From assembly GCA_039621445.1 (NCBI GenBank), contig CP154956.1:38714553-38778552 (forward strand): a DNA stretch of 64,000 bases, in the 5' to 3' direction. The DNA is from Euglena gracilis (taxonomy: Eukaryota > Euglenida > Euglenophyceae > Euglenales). Both the position numbers and the translations under genes were made by a program. Under the pieces are notes generated by a model. The model had not been told where the DNA came from. It made no database searches and saw only the letters and a list, made by a program, of their open reading frames with translations. This document shows positions 19,390 to 29,189 of the stretch, in pieces; the stretch's first letter is position 1, and the number at the start of each line of letters is the position of its first letter.

Positions 19390-21200
19390 AAAGTCACATC
19401 ATCAACCAGGTCCTGGGGGATACAATATTTGTAACCCGATTCATTGCAAAAAACCAACCGTAAAGGAGAAAGAGTGTAGTTCTCCAGAACTTCGCCATTA
19501 CGAAGTCTGGTGACAATGGTGTCATACACCGGATCACGACTATAATCCCATTCGCGAAAGAACAGTAGGGAAGGGGACTCCGTGCGTGTAATACGCCGGG
19601 GTCTGGACGTGCTTCCACCTCTGCGCCGTCCGCGCACTGGTGCGACCGGGAATAGTTGTGGAACGGGAAAAGAATCCAAAAGATTGTCCGCAGCGTCGTT
19701 TCGACGTGCGTACTCGTCAGCTTCCTGACTTCCATGAAAAGTCGCGTCTCCCTCATCCGGGTTCCCAGGGGAATACCAAGGGCCCCGACTGAGCGGATCC
19801 GCTACTTTCTGGGTGTGACCAGGGGTATAAATAATAATAACCAGAAGGTTGAATTGACTCAAGAACTCGTGCCATCTGCATCGCCTTCCGACCGATGACA
19901 TGGCCTTGTTCAAATACTCGGTGTACCAGTGTTGGAGACTCTCATGAACAGTCTTAACGAGGATCTGGACGAGGTTGCTGGTTACCCAGCTTCGAAATTT
20001 CTGGAGTATAAGCACGATTGTGTAGGTTTCCTTCTCGCGTATACTCTACTTGACTTGACCTTTGCCGTCGTCGCCCTGTAACTATCTACTGAAGAAAGCC
20101 ACAGGTCGCGGTTCATTTGCCGCGTTTTGCTGGCTAAGAACTCCGCCAACAGCGTAATCGCTGCTGTTGACTTCCAGCACATAAGGTTTGTACAGGTCCG
20201 CGATTTCGAAGACAACGTTCTCCAAAGTAAAACCTTGATTTTCTCAAGGGCTTCACGCATTTGGCGATCCCAAATGACTTTGGTGTTGTCAACAGCCCGG
20301 TTTTCGAGCTGTTTGGTGAGGTGCACCGCGATTTTCGCGAAGTCCCTCATATATATCGCGTAGTATTGGGCTAATTCCAAAAATCCTTTGAGGTGCGTAA
20401 TCGTTTTGATTACTTCGGGGGTCCGTTTCTTAATGGCTTCAAGTTTGCTTGCAGCGGCTTTCCGCTGTCCATTGCTGAGGATGTGGCCACAAAATTTTAT
20501 AAGCTCGCGAAACAAATGCGTTTTCGCGCCTTTTGCGAAAAGCACATGTTTTTGAAAAGCGATTAATACCGCGTAAACATGGTGGAAGTGTGTTTCGAGG
20601 ATATCCTCGCTCTATTTTGCGGATGGTGGTGGTGTTCCCACCAGCACATCGTCAATTCACTCAAGTGCAAACGGTAAATCGCGTAGAACCCATTGGATCG
20701 TTCGTTGAAACATGGCTGGGCCATTCTTAACACCCATGGGGAGTACCGTCCATTGGTACACACCCTTGGATGTCACGAATGCCGTGTATGGTTGGGAGTC
20801 AGGTTGCAAGTGCATTTGGTGAAAACCGTCCTCCAGATGGAAAATTGACTATAATCGGTTATCCGATTGTTTGGTGATCAAATCCTCGATCAGGGGGAGC
20901 GGAAAGGGACCACCCTTGTCTGGGAGTTCAGGTACCGGTAATCCAGCACCAGTCTCCATTTCTTCTGACCTGAATGGTCTGGGGGTTTAGGAACACCAAG
21001 TGCCTGGGATGTCCACTCGTTTTTCGAGGGTACAATCCACTTGCGCTGAATATGCTTCTCAATCATTTCATTGAGAGCTTGTTCGCGTTCTCCCGAACAA
21101 CGAAACAATTTTCAGTGCATCGGTTTAGTTCCATCCTTAAGCTCAATCTTGCAAACACCGAACGGACCGCGTTTTGCGGGGTCGATGTCGCACACGTATA
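19390..21200 (-). pseudogene. Reverse transcriptase-RNase H (element 1), several breaks
   Basis: Reading from 21200 down: KWRLVLDYRYLN (RT fingers), FHLEDGFHQMHLQ with a damaged motif A, VYQWTVLPMGVKNGPAMF, and then the catalytic YxDD region, which reads E-stop-IDDVLVG: a TGA replaces the residue before IDD at about 20656. FCGHILSNGQ and FLELAQYY follow, then RNase H remnants and RCRWHEFLSQFN...TPGHTQKVADPLSR. At least four stops or frame changes are present. The order RT, RNase H, integrase is that of Ty3/gypsy. Confidence 0.85.
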
Positions 21201-21207
21201 CTGTATT

Positions 21208-22764
21208 TTACAGCACACCGTGGAATTCGCGGGTGATCTGCGAACAGAAGTCGGCTGACTTAGGATGCTGACCTGCACTCTCGATGACTGCGGAAACCGC
21301 CAGGGTTCCTTCCCTGGGGTTACCGAGCTTCCTCGGCACCGCGAATTCGGACATTCCGAATGCATCAAAGAAACATACGTGAAAAATGATTTCTTGTAAC
21401 GATGGTACCACAAAAACCTTCAAAAATCGGTACATTAGTGGGTAAATCCCACCAGTTAAAACACACATACAATAATTGGGTGAACCATTCCGCTTCCGGA
21501 ATGATGGGTATGAGAATAACTCCACGGGCTTCATCCCGCAGAAGTTTCTCAACCACACATCCGATAAGTTTTGGGGGAGGGTGCATCCATAACACCATAT
21601 CACCCCAAAAAATATCAAATGCGTTGGAGTGTTGTGACCAATGACGTGGCAAACGGGCATGTGCATTGAATGAAAGGCATCGATTTCCAATGCCAGATCC
21701 AAAGATACAGCCAATGTCACGATTTTGGAAAACCATCGTTCCAAAATGCGATATTGACCAAAATTGAAAGCATTCCATACGCGTTTCACGTAATCGTGCA
21801 CCCGATTTCCGGGTTGGAGTGAAGAAACACAATGACTTGATCCACAAACATGCGGGCTGTCTTCCACTTCCTCAAGGGTTAATCCCAAGGGAGTTTTCAC
21901 AGGCTGGGGTTTTCCCCATTCCGCATCAAATCCGTACCCAGTGTGATCAGGATTGTGATTAGGAATGACGCGTTTCGCGTTTCCAAACAACGAGGCTAAT
22001 GCGCGTTTTTGGAGTACTCGGTGTATCTCCGCGCATTGCGGGCTACGACCAAGTGCATCCTGAGGTGTGGATGACGTTTTCGGATTTGCGATTAGTGTGG
22101 GATTTTGAACAAAACATCCACAACCGAAATCCGATTGGGTGGAAACTCTCCTGCAGTGCACACATTGGAAGGAAGTGTAGTGGTGTGACGGGAGTGCGTG
22201 TAAGTGGGTGTCGATGGCATTAGCCGGTGAGCCTTGTACAGGTGTGCCTGGATTCGGCACAACTGGTGGGAAACGGGGTTGTGGTGTTGCTGGGCGACTA
22301 GTCGACACCGTGATCACTGCAGGCCTTTGGGCTTTCGTCTTGTAACCCAGTGGAACGGCGGGGGTACCGCTACTCGCTTGCTCTACCTCATGTGGAACGC
22401 ATGTAGGTATGTCATTGGGTAGAGGGGAGGCTTTCTCCGTACCCCGGGTGTGGAAAACGGTGGTTGGTGTGGTGGATAACGGCGTTGCCATTGTGGGTAA
22501 AGGTGTTGGAAAAGTGGTGGTCGTCATGGTGGACGCCAACGGTGATGGTGGTTTGGGTTGCAATGAAGTGGTGGGTGCTGTGCGCAAACCGTGGGAGTGG
22601 CAATCCACAACCAACCGGTACTGGCATAAAAATGAGTATCCCAAAAATACGTCAGATCCCTGAATTCCGGACTCGTAACCCCAAATATTGGTGAAATGTT
22701 GTAATTGTGGGGGGGGGGTGAGTGATGCTTGGGAATGATTGGCAAGAGTATGTCGAGCACACAT
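21208..22764 (-). CDS. Protease C-terminus plus long linker before RT (element 1)
   Basis: A single open frame of 518 codons. It begins inside the aspartic protease (DVFLGYSFLCQYRLVVDC is the closing part of a retropepsin-like fold), then runs through about 110 Pro/Thr-rich residues and a cysteine cluster CVHC...CGCF. It continues with about 250 residues of globular-looking sequence before RT. A linker this long with its own cysteine cluster is unusual between gypsy protease and RT. The uninterrupted frame contrasts with the broken RT next to it. Function of the linker is unknown. Confidence 0.55.
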   Translation of the reverse strand: MCARHTLANHSQASLTPPPQLQHFTNIWGYESGIQGSDVFLGYSFLCQYRLVVDCHSHGLRTAPTTSLQPKPPSPLASTMTTTTFPTPLPTMATPLSTTPTTVFHTRGTEKASPLPNDIPTCVPHEVEQASSGTPAVPLGYKTKAQRPAVITVSTSRPATPQPRFPPVVPNPGTPVQGSPANAIDTHLHALPSHHYTSFQCVHCRRVSTQSDFGCGCFVQNPTLIANPKTSSTPQDALGRSPQCAEIHRVLQKRALASLFGNAKRVIPNHNPDHTGYGFDAEWGKPQPVKTPLGLTLEEVEDSPHVCGSSHCVSSLQPGNRVHDYVKRVWNAFNFGQYRILERWFSKIVTLAVSLDLALEIDAFHSMHMPVCHVIGHNTPTHLIFFGVIWCYGCTLPQNLSDVWLRNFCGMKPVELFSYPSFRKRNGSPNYCMCVLTGGIYPLMYRFLKVFVVPSLQEIIFHVCFFDAFGMSEFAVPRKLGNPREGTLAVSAVIESAGQHPKSADFCSQITREFHGVL

Positions 22765-23042
22765 CCCAAATCACCACCGCACATGGGGGTCTTATCCGCG
22801 GTTGTGATTTTGATCGTTTTCTTGGCGCTTACCAAGAGAGGGGTCGGTATCAACCCCAACCGAGAGGGCAGCGCAATGCAACAACCAGTGTCAATTAAAA
22901 TTTTGACTTTGGTGGAGAAACTGTGAATGCGGATTTCCGCTTGGACGAGTAATTCCATTGGTGGTACGCAACGTGAAGGGTCTGGCGGAAATACGTTCGC
23001 ATGCAAACTTTCCCATGAACCCTTTCCTACTTTGCTCAGCAT
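22524..23042 (-). CDS. Aspartic protease domain (element 1)
   Basis: A 172-codon frame with the catalytic motif ILIDTGC, followed by IKITTADKTPMCGG and a closing GVTSPEFRDL. Retropepsins carry D-T/S-G and act as dimers to cut Gag and Pol. The D-T-G triad is intact. The frame changes around 22700 into the 518-codon linker frame, so the two overlap by about 240 bp. Confidence 0.75.
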   Translation of the reverse strand: MLSKVGKGSWESLHANVFPPDPSRCVPPMELLVQAEIRIHSFSTKVKILIDTGCCIALPSRLGLIPTPLLVSAKKTIKITTADKTPMCGGDLGCVLDILLPIIPKHHSPPPHNYNISPIFGVTSPEFRDLTYFWDTHFYASTGWLWIATPTVCAQHPPLHCNPNHHHRWRPP

Positions 23043-23196
23043 TCCGAGCGGAAATGTGGAGTGGTAGGTAGGGGACCCGAAATAATACCGGGTACCGACT
23101 ATGAAGGCGGGTGGGCAGGGGGGGGCAAGGTTGATCAGGTCTTACCTCCATCTGATCATCAGCCCAGAGGTCCGTGCCCTCGGACCTCGGGCTCTC

Positions 23197-23580
23197 CTAC
23201 TCCAAGTCCGAACCGGCTGCGTAGCCGGCAACGGACGTTTTGGCGGAATAGATGGAATTCAACGAGCGCACCGCCATTCGGGCCTCATTAAATTCACCGT
23301 CCGAGGTCTCATCCCCCTCCCTGCCCGAAGCCGGGGTGTCCTCCTCCAAACAAGATATCTTGAAACCGACTTTTTGCCGGTTGGAGGAGTAACCACGGTC
23401 CTCGCGGCGCTTACCGCGATTTCCGTAGCCGGGCCGGGGGGAACGAGATCTGAGACATTTGGATGAGTGCTGGTTATTGGAACCGCAAAGTGAACAACGG
23501 GATTTGTGGCGGGATTCCGCATAACGGGGGGAACGTTCTACCGTCAAACCGTCGTGATGAACGGGTTTCCCGTCGACCAT
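23197..23580 (-). pseudogene. Gag nucleocapsid part with second zinc-knuckle-like motif (element 1)
   Basis: The frame reads SRHKSRCSLCGSNNQHSSKC, a C-x2-C-x5-H-x3-C arrangement close to but not the same as the standard CX2CX4HX4C retroviral knuckle, followed by an Arg/Ser/Gly-rich tail. It lies between the capsid and protease regions. The duplicated copy at 45985 begins inside this motif, so the duplication breakpoint is here. Confidence 0.6.
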
Positions 23581-23824
23581 GACCGGTGTACCGGGGTTTC
23601 CCTGCTGACTCGCGCGAAGAGGATGATGTACTTCGCGAACGAGATCGTGAAGAATCGCGATTTAAATCCCGTTTTCGGGTAGGGGGACCAGGTGACCAAC
23701 CGCGAGAAGGACGGGTCTCCCGACCATCACGCGATTGTGACTTGGGTCTAATACCGCCAAAGTGGTTCTCCGAAGATCGTGAAGCTTCTGATTGAAGTGA
23801 AAACGCCCAGGAACCAGATCCCCG

Positions 23825-24862
23825 TTAGGAGGCCCAGCCCCTTGGACTTCCAATACGCTTTCGCGCATCGGGATTCGGGCATTCCCGAGACATGTGACCA
23901 GATTTGTTGCGCAAAAGGCACAGTTTATCCGTGCCTTGGTCTGAAGAACGCTGATTCCGCGTTTTCGGTCCCGTGGTGGGAGATTTTGGTGATGTGGGTG
24001 ATTTTAGCAACGCATTAACCGCACCCGCAGGGATTCCCGCGGTGGGATGCGTTTGGAAAGCGGACTGTATTTGTCCCAAAACTTGTGTGAGCTTGAGTTG
24101 CTTTGACACATAATTCCAACGTTGGGCAAGAGTCATCTCATGCCTCGCCAACTCCTCGCGATGGATATCCTTCACGAGGGATGGTGTGAAATGTAACAAA
24201 ACCGCTTCGAATTGTTCGCGCATTTGCTTCTCGCTAAGTTCATCAACTTCGGAAGCAAGTGTTAACCATTTGGCATACCAAAGGTCAATGGATTTCCATT
24301 TTCGACCCGATGGCGCACATTGTCGCAATTTCTTTTCCAGGGTAATTCTGGTGACCAAGCTTGAGTTGGTTGAAGCGTATTGCTCAATCAGGTCATCAAA
24401 GGATACGCCATTACATATCACTAAATTGCGTGGGCGTTCTCGCTCTTCCCTCGGTAGGCAATCGATGAATTCCAACTTGACTATCTCAGGATTCGGGTCT
24501 TGGGTGGGTCCCTTTAGTGCCCAGAAGTGCTCCCAGTCCCGAAAAAATTGTCTCCGTTTGGTTGGATCCCCTTCCCATTGGGGTTTCACCTTGTTCGCGA
24601 TTGCGATGGTGCCCTTGAAGTCTCTCTGAGTATCCTGCTGACCCTCGGTGGTATTCCAGTGGTTTGGGTCCGGGTAATTCCTAACACCAAGCACATTTCG
24701 CGGATTTTCTGCTCCAAGTGTACCCTTTGCAGGATTTCCTGCATCAAGTGTAAGGTTGGCAGGATTTTTCTGCGGGAAATGCGAAAAATGTGGTGAAATT
24801 CTCCCGGTGGGGCGGGTTTCCCGCCGAAAACCTGATGGGTGATCTGGCATTCCAGAACCCAT
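23825..24862 (-). pseudogene. Gag capsid region and first zinc knuckle (element 1)
   Basis: 345 open codons. A Gly/Asn/Pro-rich repeat region (LDAGNPAKGTLGAENP) leads into a retrotransposon-Gag capsid-like segment (QFFRDWEHFWALKG, IVKLEFIDCLPREERERPRNLV, MREQFEAVLLHFTPSLVKDI). The knuckle reads CLLRNKSGHMSREC: Gly-His and the last Cys fit, but the second Cys is Arg. The same replacement is in the duplicate at 45985-52265, so it predates the duplication. Gag would form the cytoplasmic particle that packages the RNA. Confidence 0.75.
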
Positions 24863-26510
24863 TGGTGGTAGGTGTGGAGTGTTGGCTCATTCCTCGTACA
24901 AGGTTGGAGTGTTCAATTTCATGGTGGAGACTCGATTTTTGGACCGGTGGACCAATTTCCACATCGGAAATGTCCTCCAAAAAATGGGTTTGTGATGTGG
25001 GCAAATGCAAAGGTGGTACAATTCGCGTTTTCGCGGGTGATTGTACCAAATTCGCGGTGGACGTAGGGATTCCTACTCCAGAAATGGCAATTTGAGAACG
25101 CGATTCCGGGAGGTTTGGAATACCAACCGCAGCGCTTACCGCGGTGGGTGTTGACACAACCGGTACCGGAGTGGACATTTTATCCAAACTCGCGGACAAG
25201 TCATGCACCGTTTCTTCCAAATGTTCCACCAACTGCAGTTGGCCGCAAATACGGACAACCTCAGTCTCCAAATGCCTAATGTGTTTGCGGTAACAGGAAA
25301 AATGTTCCAAGTGTGGTAACTTTTCAGAAACCAAGTGTAAATCCCGGGCAAGATTTCCTTGGGACTCCTCCACATTCCGGAGTGACCCGCAAGCGCTTTT
25401 ACGGCGTTTGAGACAATTTGCAATTGGTGGGGTGGCTTGGGGGCGGTTTCCGCGGTGGTGCGCGAATTTTCCGCGGTTGGCTTTTCCAACAACACAGAAA
25501 TTCGTCCATCCAACCGTGAAACCTCATCCTGCATGGATCGGGAATTCCGATTCACAGATTCCTCAAGTTGAAGCAAACTCGTGCAAAATGCTTGCAGGGT
25601 TTCCTTGTTGTCACCAAGCAGTTTGTCATAAAAGGTGCAAAATTTCAGAGACTCGGATATCCGAGCGCGCGAAACATTCGGAAGTGAGCGCATTTCCGCT
25701 AAGGTGGTGGACCTAAAGGTACAACGGGTTTGCAATTCCCCATTAGCGGCTTGAATACCACTAATGTCGGGAATTCGCTTGGAAAGTGCGGTAACATGCT
25801 CCTGCAAACCGACAACGGTGGCATTAATACCGCCAATGTCCGTTTGCAATTGTTGTTGCACGAAATCCAATCGTTGTGCGCAATCCATGATTTTCGCGTT
25901 CAAGAAGGTTAATCCAGGATTTCTGCTCCAAGTTTTGGATTCGTTCCTCCAAAAGCTGAATTTGCGTACCGGGAACAAAGTTTTTCGCACTTTCGCCTGA
26001 AATTGCTTCAAATGCTTGATTTCCGAGCAAATATGCAAAATCCGTTGTTGGGCTTCTTGGAAAGAAGTTGTGAGTGCGGCAAAATGCTCACCCGCGACAA
26101 AGTTACCGATTTCCGGCATTTTGGGGGTGGCATTTTGCGCGCGTAATTGTTACTGCAATTGCAGTAGCATTGTTGAACAAGACTCCACTTTGGCAAAAAG
26201 GTGGCTCATACCATCTCGCACATGCAGAAACTTGGAATCACTCCCCGTGTCCGCTTCATGCAGTGTTTCACTTGATTTGTTGGAAATGTTGTGGGAGTTG
26301 GATGCGCAAAATACTGTCAACCCTTTCTCGAAAATGCTGAAGGTCTTTCCCCGCATTTTCAAAATTGTGGTGGCAATATTTGCCGATTTCCTGCAAATAA
26401 TTCCAGCAATATTCCAGTTTGGTGTTGACAACCCTTTGATTGTCCTCATCAAACTGCAACACTTTGTTGAGCATGGTTGCACATTCCGCAACACATTGGT
26501 GGACATGCAA
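24744..26510 (-). pseudogene. Gag coiled-coil region (element 1)
   Basis: Several overlapping frames carry heptad-rich, Leu/Gln/Glu-rich sequence (KVLQFDEDNQRVVNTKLEYC, IQLLEERIQNLEQKS, LRQFESLKFC-like stretches). Reading them as one protein needs at least three frame changes, all shared with the duplicate. One extra damage is specific to this copy: a CAA-to-TAA stop (the + strand reads TTA at about 26152-26154), where the duplicate at 48664 keeps CAA and stays open for 477 codons. A Pro/Thr-rich segment at 24744-25373 links to the capsid. Coiled coils of this length resemble those in element 2 Gag. Confidence 0.65.
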
Positions 26511-27250
26511 TATTTATTTGCTCAGCGGATGATCCGCTGGGAGTTGACCGAGAATTCGGTAAACATCACCGGGGGTGAGGTAATCCCTCAAATCATCACC
26601 ATAGTCCTCTACAACGGAAACGGCACCAGAGATTTCCGGCACCACCAGACGCATATCTGGATTCCATGGCAAAGCAGGGAAAACCGCAGTTTCCGCGGGC
26701 AATCCCGGCAATGCGCGAAATGGTGTGGGGGATGGTAATTGAGGGGGGGTTGGAAAAAACACGGTGTTTCCACCGCATTGCACTCCAAAAGGCCCACCGG
26801 TGCTTCCACCGGGGATATATTGGGTGTGAACAGAGCAAAGGGCATATACCCCTCACTTTGTTCATGGGTGACATGGGTAACCGAGCGTAAATGGGGTTCA
26901 TCCCCATGATCCTTGTGATCCAAGTGTGTTTGGGCAAGGGGTTCATCCCTTCGCAGCATCAAAGATGGGTGAACCGGGATGGAGGACGGCCTTTTGCCAC
27001 CTACATCCTGCACAATCAACGACAATGATGATGAAGAAGGCTCATCATCCCCTTGCAACAACAAAGGCGTTTCGCCTTGTGACAATGACAAATGAGTCCA
27101 TGTGCCTTGGTGTGATTGTTGCTTGGGGGGTCGGGAACTGGAACTTGTTTCCATCGAACCGTTCCAATCCCCGACATCTTCTTCAAGATTGCTCAATGAA
27201 CTCATCAACAAGTCGCAGTCAAATTGATGGTTGGGGGTTGTGCTCTGCAT
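26511..27250 (-). pseudogene. Gag N-terminal region (element 1)
   Basis: The start is taken at the ATG on the minus strand at 27250 (MQSTTPNHQFDC). An upstream in-frame start at 27274 exists, but its codons differ between copies. The first 170 residues are Ser/His/Glu-rich and disordered (SSSSRPPKQQ, DDEPSSSSLSL). The natural reading then shifts frame to PTPPQLPSPTPF and VVPEISGAVSVVEDY, ending ILGQLPADHPL. The shift lies close to a run of G on the + strand. Both copies share it. Confidence 0.6.
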
Positions 27251-27488
27251 CTTTTGAGATGGGTAAAAAGGCAAAAACCCAAAAAATCACAAAGATAAGC
27301 AGTGAAACAGGGACCAGAAAGGTTGTGTCGGCGATTACCGAACAGAGCCTCCTGAGACCTGTACCAGTGCTTAAAGGTTGGCTAGAGGCCAGGAAAAGTA
27401 CTTTCACCGTGTTTCACGGCTCAGTACGATCCTCACCACCAGTCAACCACAGACTTTCACTGTGTGGAACGTCTGTGTGGGATCGTTG

Positions 27489-27506
27489 CCTAAATCTGCT
27501 GCCAAG
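27489..27506 (-). promoter_or_regulatory. Primer-binding-site candidate (element 1)
   Basis: Two bases inside the 5' LTR end (TACA|CT) the sense strand reads TGGCAGCAGATTTAGG. LTR elements prime minus-strand synthesis from a tRNA 3' end, giving a TGG-starting site here. The word differs by one base from the common initiator-Met site TGGTAGCAGA. The tRNA cannot be fixed without the host's tRNA set. Confidence 0.45.
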
Positions 27507-27909
27507 TGTACGTCCAAAGCCTTCCCTTTACCCCTTTTCTGGGACTTTCTGTAAAAGCCTTTCGCTTTCGCCCTGGGGCGCAGACTACTTATGAATGGGA
27601 AAAGTATTTGGAGTAACGAAAGGTGGTTTTCCCCTTTTGTTCCCAATGCCCCAAGAGGCAAAGCACAATGCAAAGGCTTCAGATGTTTCCTCTGAAGCCA
27701 AGTTCAGTTGTTCTGAGGGTTTTTCCCTCTGGCGAATCAATCCTTGAAACTTGTAGACAACGAAACAAAGGAATACCACCTGTGGGGGAAGGAGAGAAAA
27801 GTGCTGCTGTGTCCAGGGGCAGATCCCAGTAGGGTCTTCCACGATCTTACCAGCTGTGGTTTCCACAGTGGTGCGATCGTCACTGAACCCACTCTGCAGA
27901 TATCCTACA
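27507..27909 (-). repeat. 5' LTR of element 1
   Basis: 403 bp, the same length and TGTA...TACA ends as 11314-11716. It holds a hairpin at 27675-27699 (GGCTTCAGA against TCTGAAGCC) and CTGTGG-TTT-CCACAG at 27854-27868. No TATA box stands out. It is duplicated at 50025-50427. Confidence 0.9.
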
Positions 27910-28019
27910 GAGCGGGGACGAGGAGTGCACAGCACAAACCTCAGCTCTCCACGCCGTGAGCATCCTCCGTCCACTTCACGACAGCACTTTGTGTCCAGCC
28001 TGCAACCTGGCCATGGCAC

Positions 28020-28364
28020 GTGAAGCGCTTCCTGGAGGGTGGACCCTCAGTCACTGTGAAATGCAAGGGACCTGAACTGGGGGAAGTTTTTCAGCTTGGT
28101 CAATCCACCAATGTTGGGCTGGCCACATTAGTAGACAGCCCTGGCATGATCCTGTTGAATGATTTGCAGAGTCCTGCTGATTACGTGCCGGGGGGGTCGG
28201 CCCACCGGTGCACCAAGTGCAGCTCCGTGTACCATGTGCGGTGCATGGGACACTACACCGGGGTGGGAGACCCCCACATCAGGTCCCCACATCACCTCTT
28301 CTCCACGGTGCAGAGGAGGCCAGCAGCCAGCCTGGCCGCGGGCCCCATGGGGGTCTGTTCGTGA
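28020..28364 (+). CDS. PHD-finger-like fragment (copy 1)
   Basis: An open frame in the flank of element 1 contains AHRCTKCSSVYHVRCMGHY. The pattern C-x2-C-x4-H-x2-C with an aromatic residue before the His matches the second half of a PHD zinc finger, a histone-tail reader. The upstream half is not visible; the preceding residues (GPELGEVFQLGQSTNVG) are unassigned. The second copy (50574-50882) keeps the frame and all these residues. It may be an exon of a host gene or part of an unknown transposon. No start or splice site is certain. Confidence 0.35.
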   Translation: MKRFLEGGPSVTVKCKGPELGEVFQLGQSTNVGLATLVDSPGMILLNDLQSPADYVPGGSAHRCTKCSSVYHVRCMGHYTGVGDPHIRSPHHLFSTVQRRPAASLAAGPMGVCS

Positions 28365-28399
28365 CCAGCCACCCACCCCCCCCAAAACCACCACCACAT

Positions 28400-28700
28400 G
28401 ACCCAGCGCGAAGGACAGTGCGGGCACAGCCCAGCCAGAATGTAAGGAGGGGCAGCCAGCTTCAAACCCATGGAGCACCCGGAGGGTCCCTCTTCGTAAT
28501 GGAGTGGGAGATTGAGGCTCGCACCCCCTCGCTGAAAACCGGCAGTGAGTAAGGGACACCGAGGGCGAAGCACAAAGACCTTGCAACGTGTAATCGACCC
28601 GCACTTTTGCCCTTGTGATGTCATGCCTTGCTCGCCGGCCAGAAAAGGCCTCGCATGTCTTTGTGCTTCGCCCTCGGTGTCCCTTCCTCCCTGGTCGGTT
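28400..28700. repeat. Dispersed palindromic repeat D, copy
   Basis: The core CACCGAGGGCGAAGCACAAA (28558-28577) recurs inverted at about 28662-28681 (TTTGTGCTTCGCCCTCGGTG), giving arms around a spacer with GCCTTGCTCGCCGGCC. The left part shares CAGTGCGGGCACAGCCCAGCC with 29218-29240 (GCAGGCGCAGCCCAGCC). The same family is found at 8655-8805, 29190-29530, 31075-31112, 31355-31380 and in the duplicate. Confidence 0.75.
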
Positions 28701-28809
28701 TCTTTTTTTACTAAATTAAGGGTTCAAAATAAATGTGAAAAAGTCCACCCTGCAGCCCACACAAGTGGTAACCCATCTGGGTTTTCATCTAAACTTCCAG
28801 GTAGGAAAG

Positions 28810-28949
28810 TTATACTGATGGGGCCTGAGGGGGCTCTTTGCTGCCCTTGGTTTTGATTTTGCCCAGTTTCATTTTCAGATTTTGAAATTCTTGTCTCATT
28901 CTTTGAATTTCTTGAACGATTTGCACCATCTGCAGATGAATTTCAACAC
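28810..28949 (-). CDS. Short coiled-coil frame, possible exon remnant (copy 1)
   Basis: On the minus strand TTTTCTGCACAG ends at 28950 like a splice acceptor and is followed by 46 codons closed by TAA (28810-28812). The peptide has heptads (IHLQMVQIVQEIQRMRQEF, LKMKLGKIK). The copy at 51331-51470 keeps the frame but its acceptor AG is changed to GG. It could be a host exon or a Gag coiled-coil fragment; support is thin. Confidence 0.2.
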
Positions 28950-29189
28950 CTGTGCAGAAAACTTGTGGGAAAAAGGTTGGCTGAAATAAGGTGTGTTCTG
29001 GGGTTTAAGGAACGTAACTGTGGGTTGTGCTGCCTGCCAAAACTCCAAAACTGCCTGCAAAGACGGAAAAAAAATGTGATTTCTGTAATGAATGAAGTCA
29101 AGGGACGTTGCTGAGAAACTTTCCTGCTCTCTGAACTTGATCTAAACCTTGTTTTCAAGTTTTCTCTGACTTCTGGACTCTCGGCGGTT

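Larger units (their letters stand above)
11314..27909 (-). mobile_element. Element 1: 16.6 kb Ty3/gypsy LTR retrotransposon with chromodomain
   Basis: Bounded by two 403-bp LTRs (11314-11716 and 27507-27909) of about 93-95% identity by eye. Internal order on the minus strand is leader with a primer-binding-site candidate, gag, protease, RT-RNase H, integrase-chromodomain, then a 5.3 kb extra coding region. The RT-before-integrase order and the chromodomain place it with Ty3/gypsy chromoviruses. It is far longer than the usual 5-8 kb because of the 3' extension and a long gag. Five-bp flanks (GGGAG and GAGCG) do not match, so no target duplication is preserved. Every enzymatic domain carries damage. 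Its 5' part is duplicated at 45985-50427. Confidence 0.9.
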
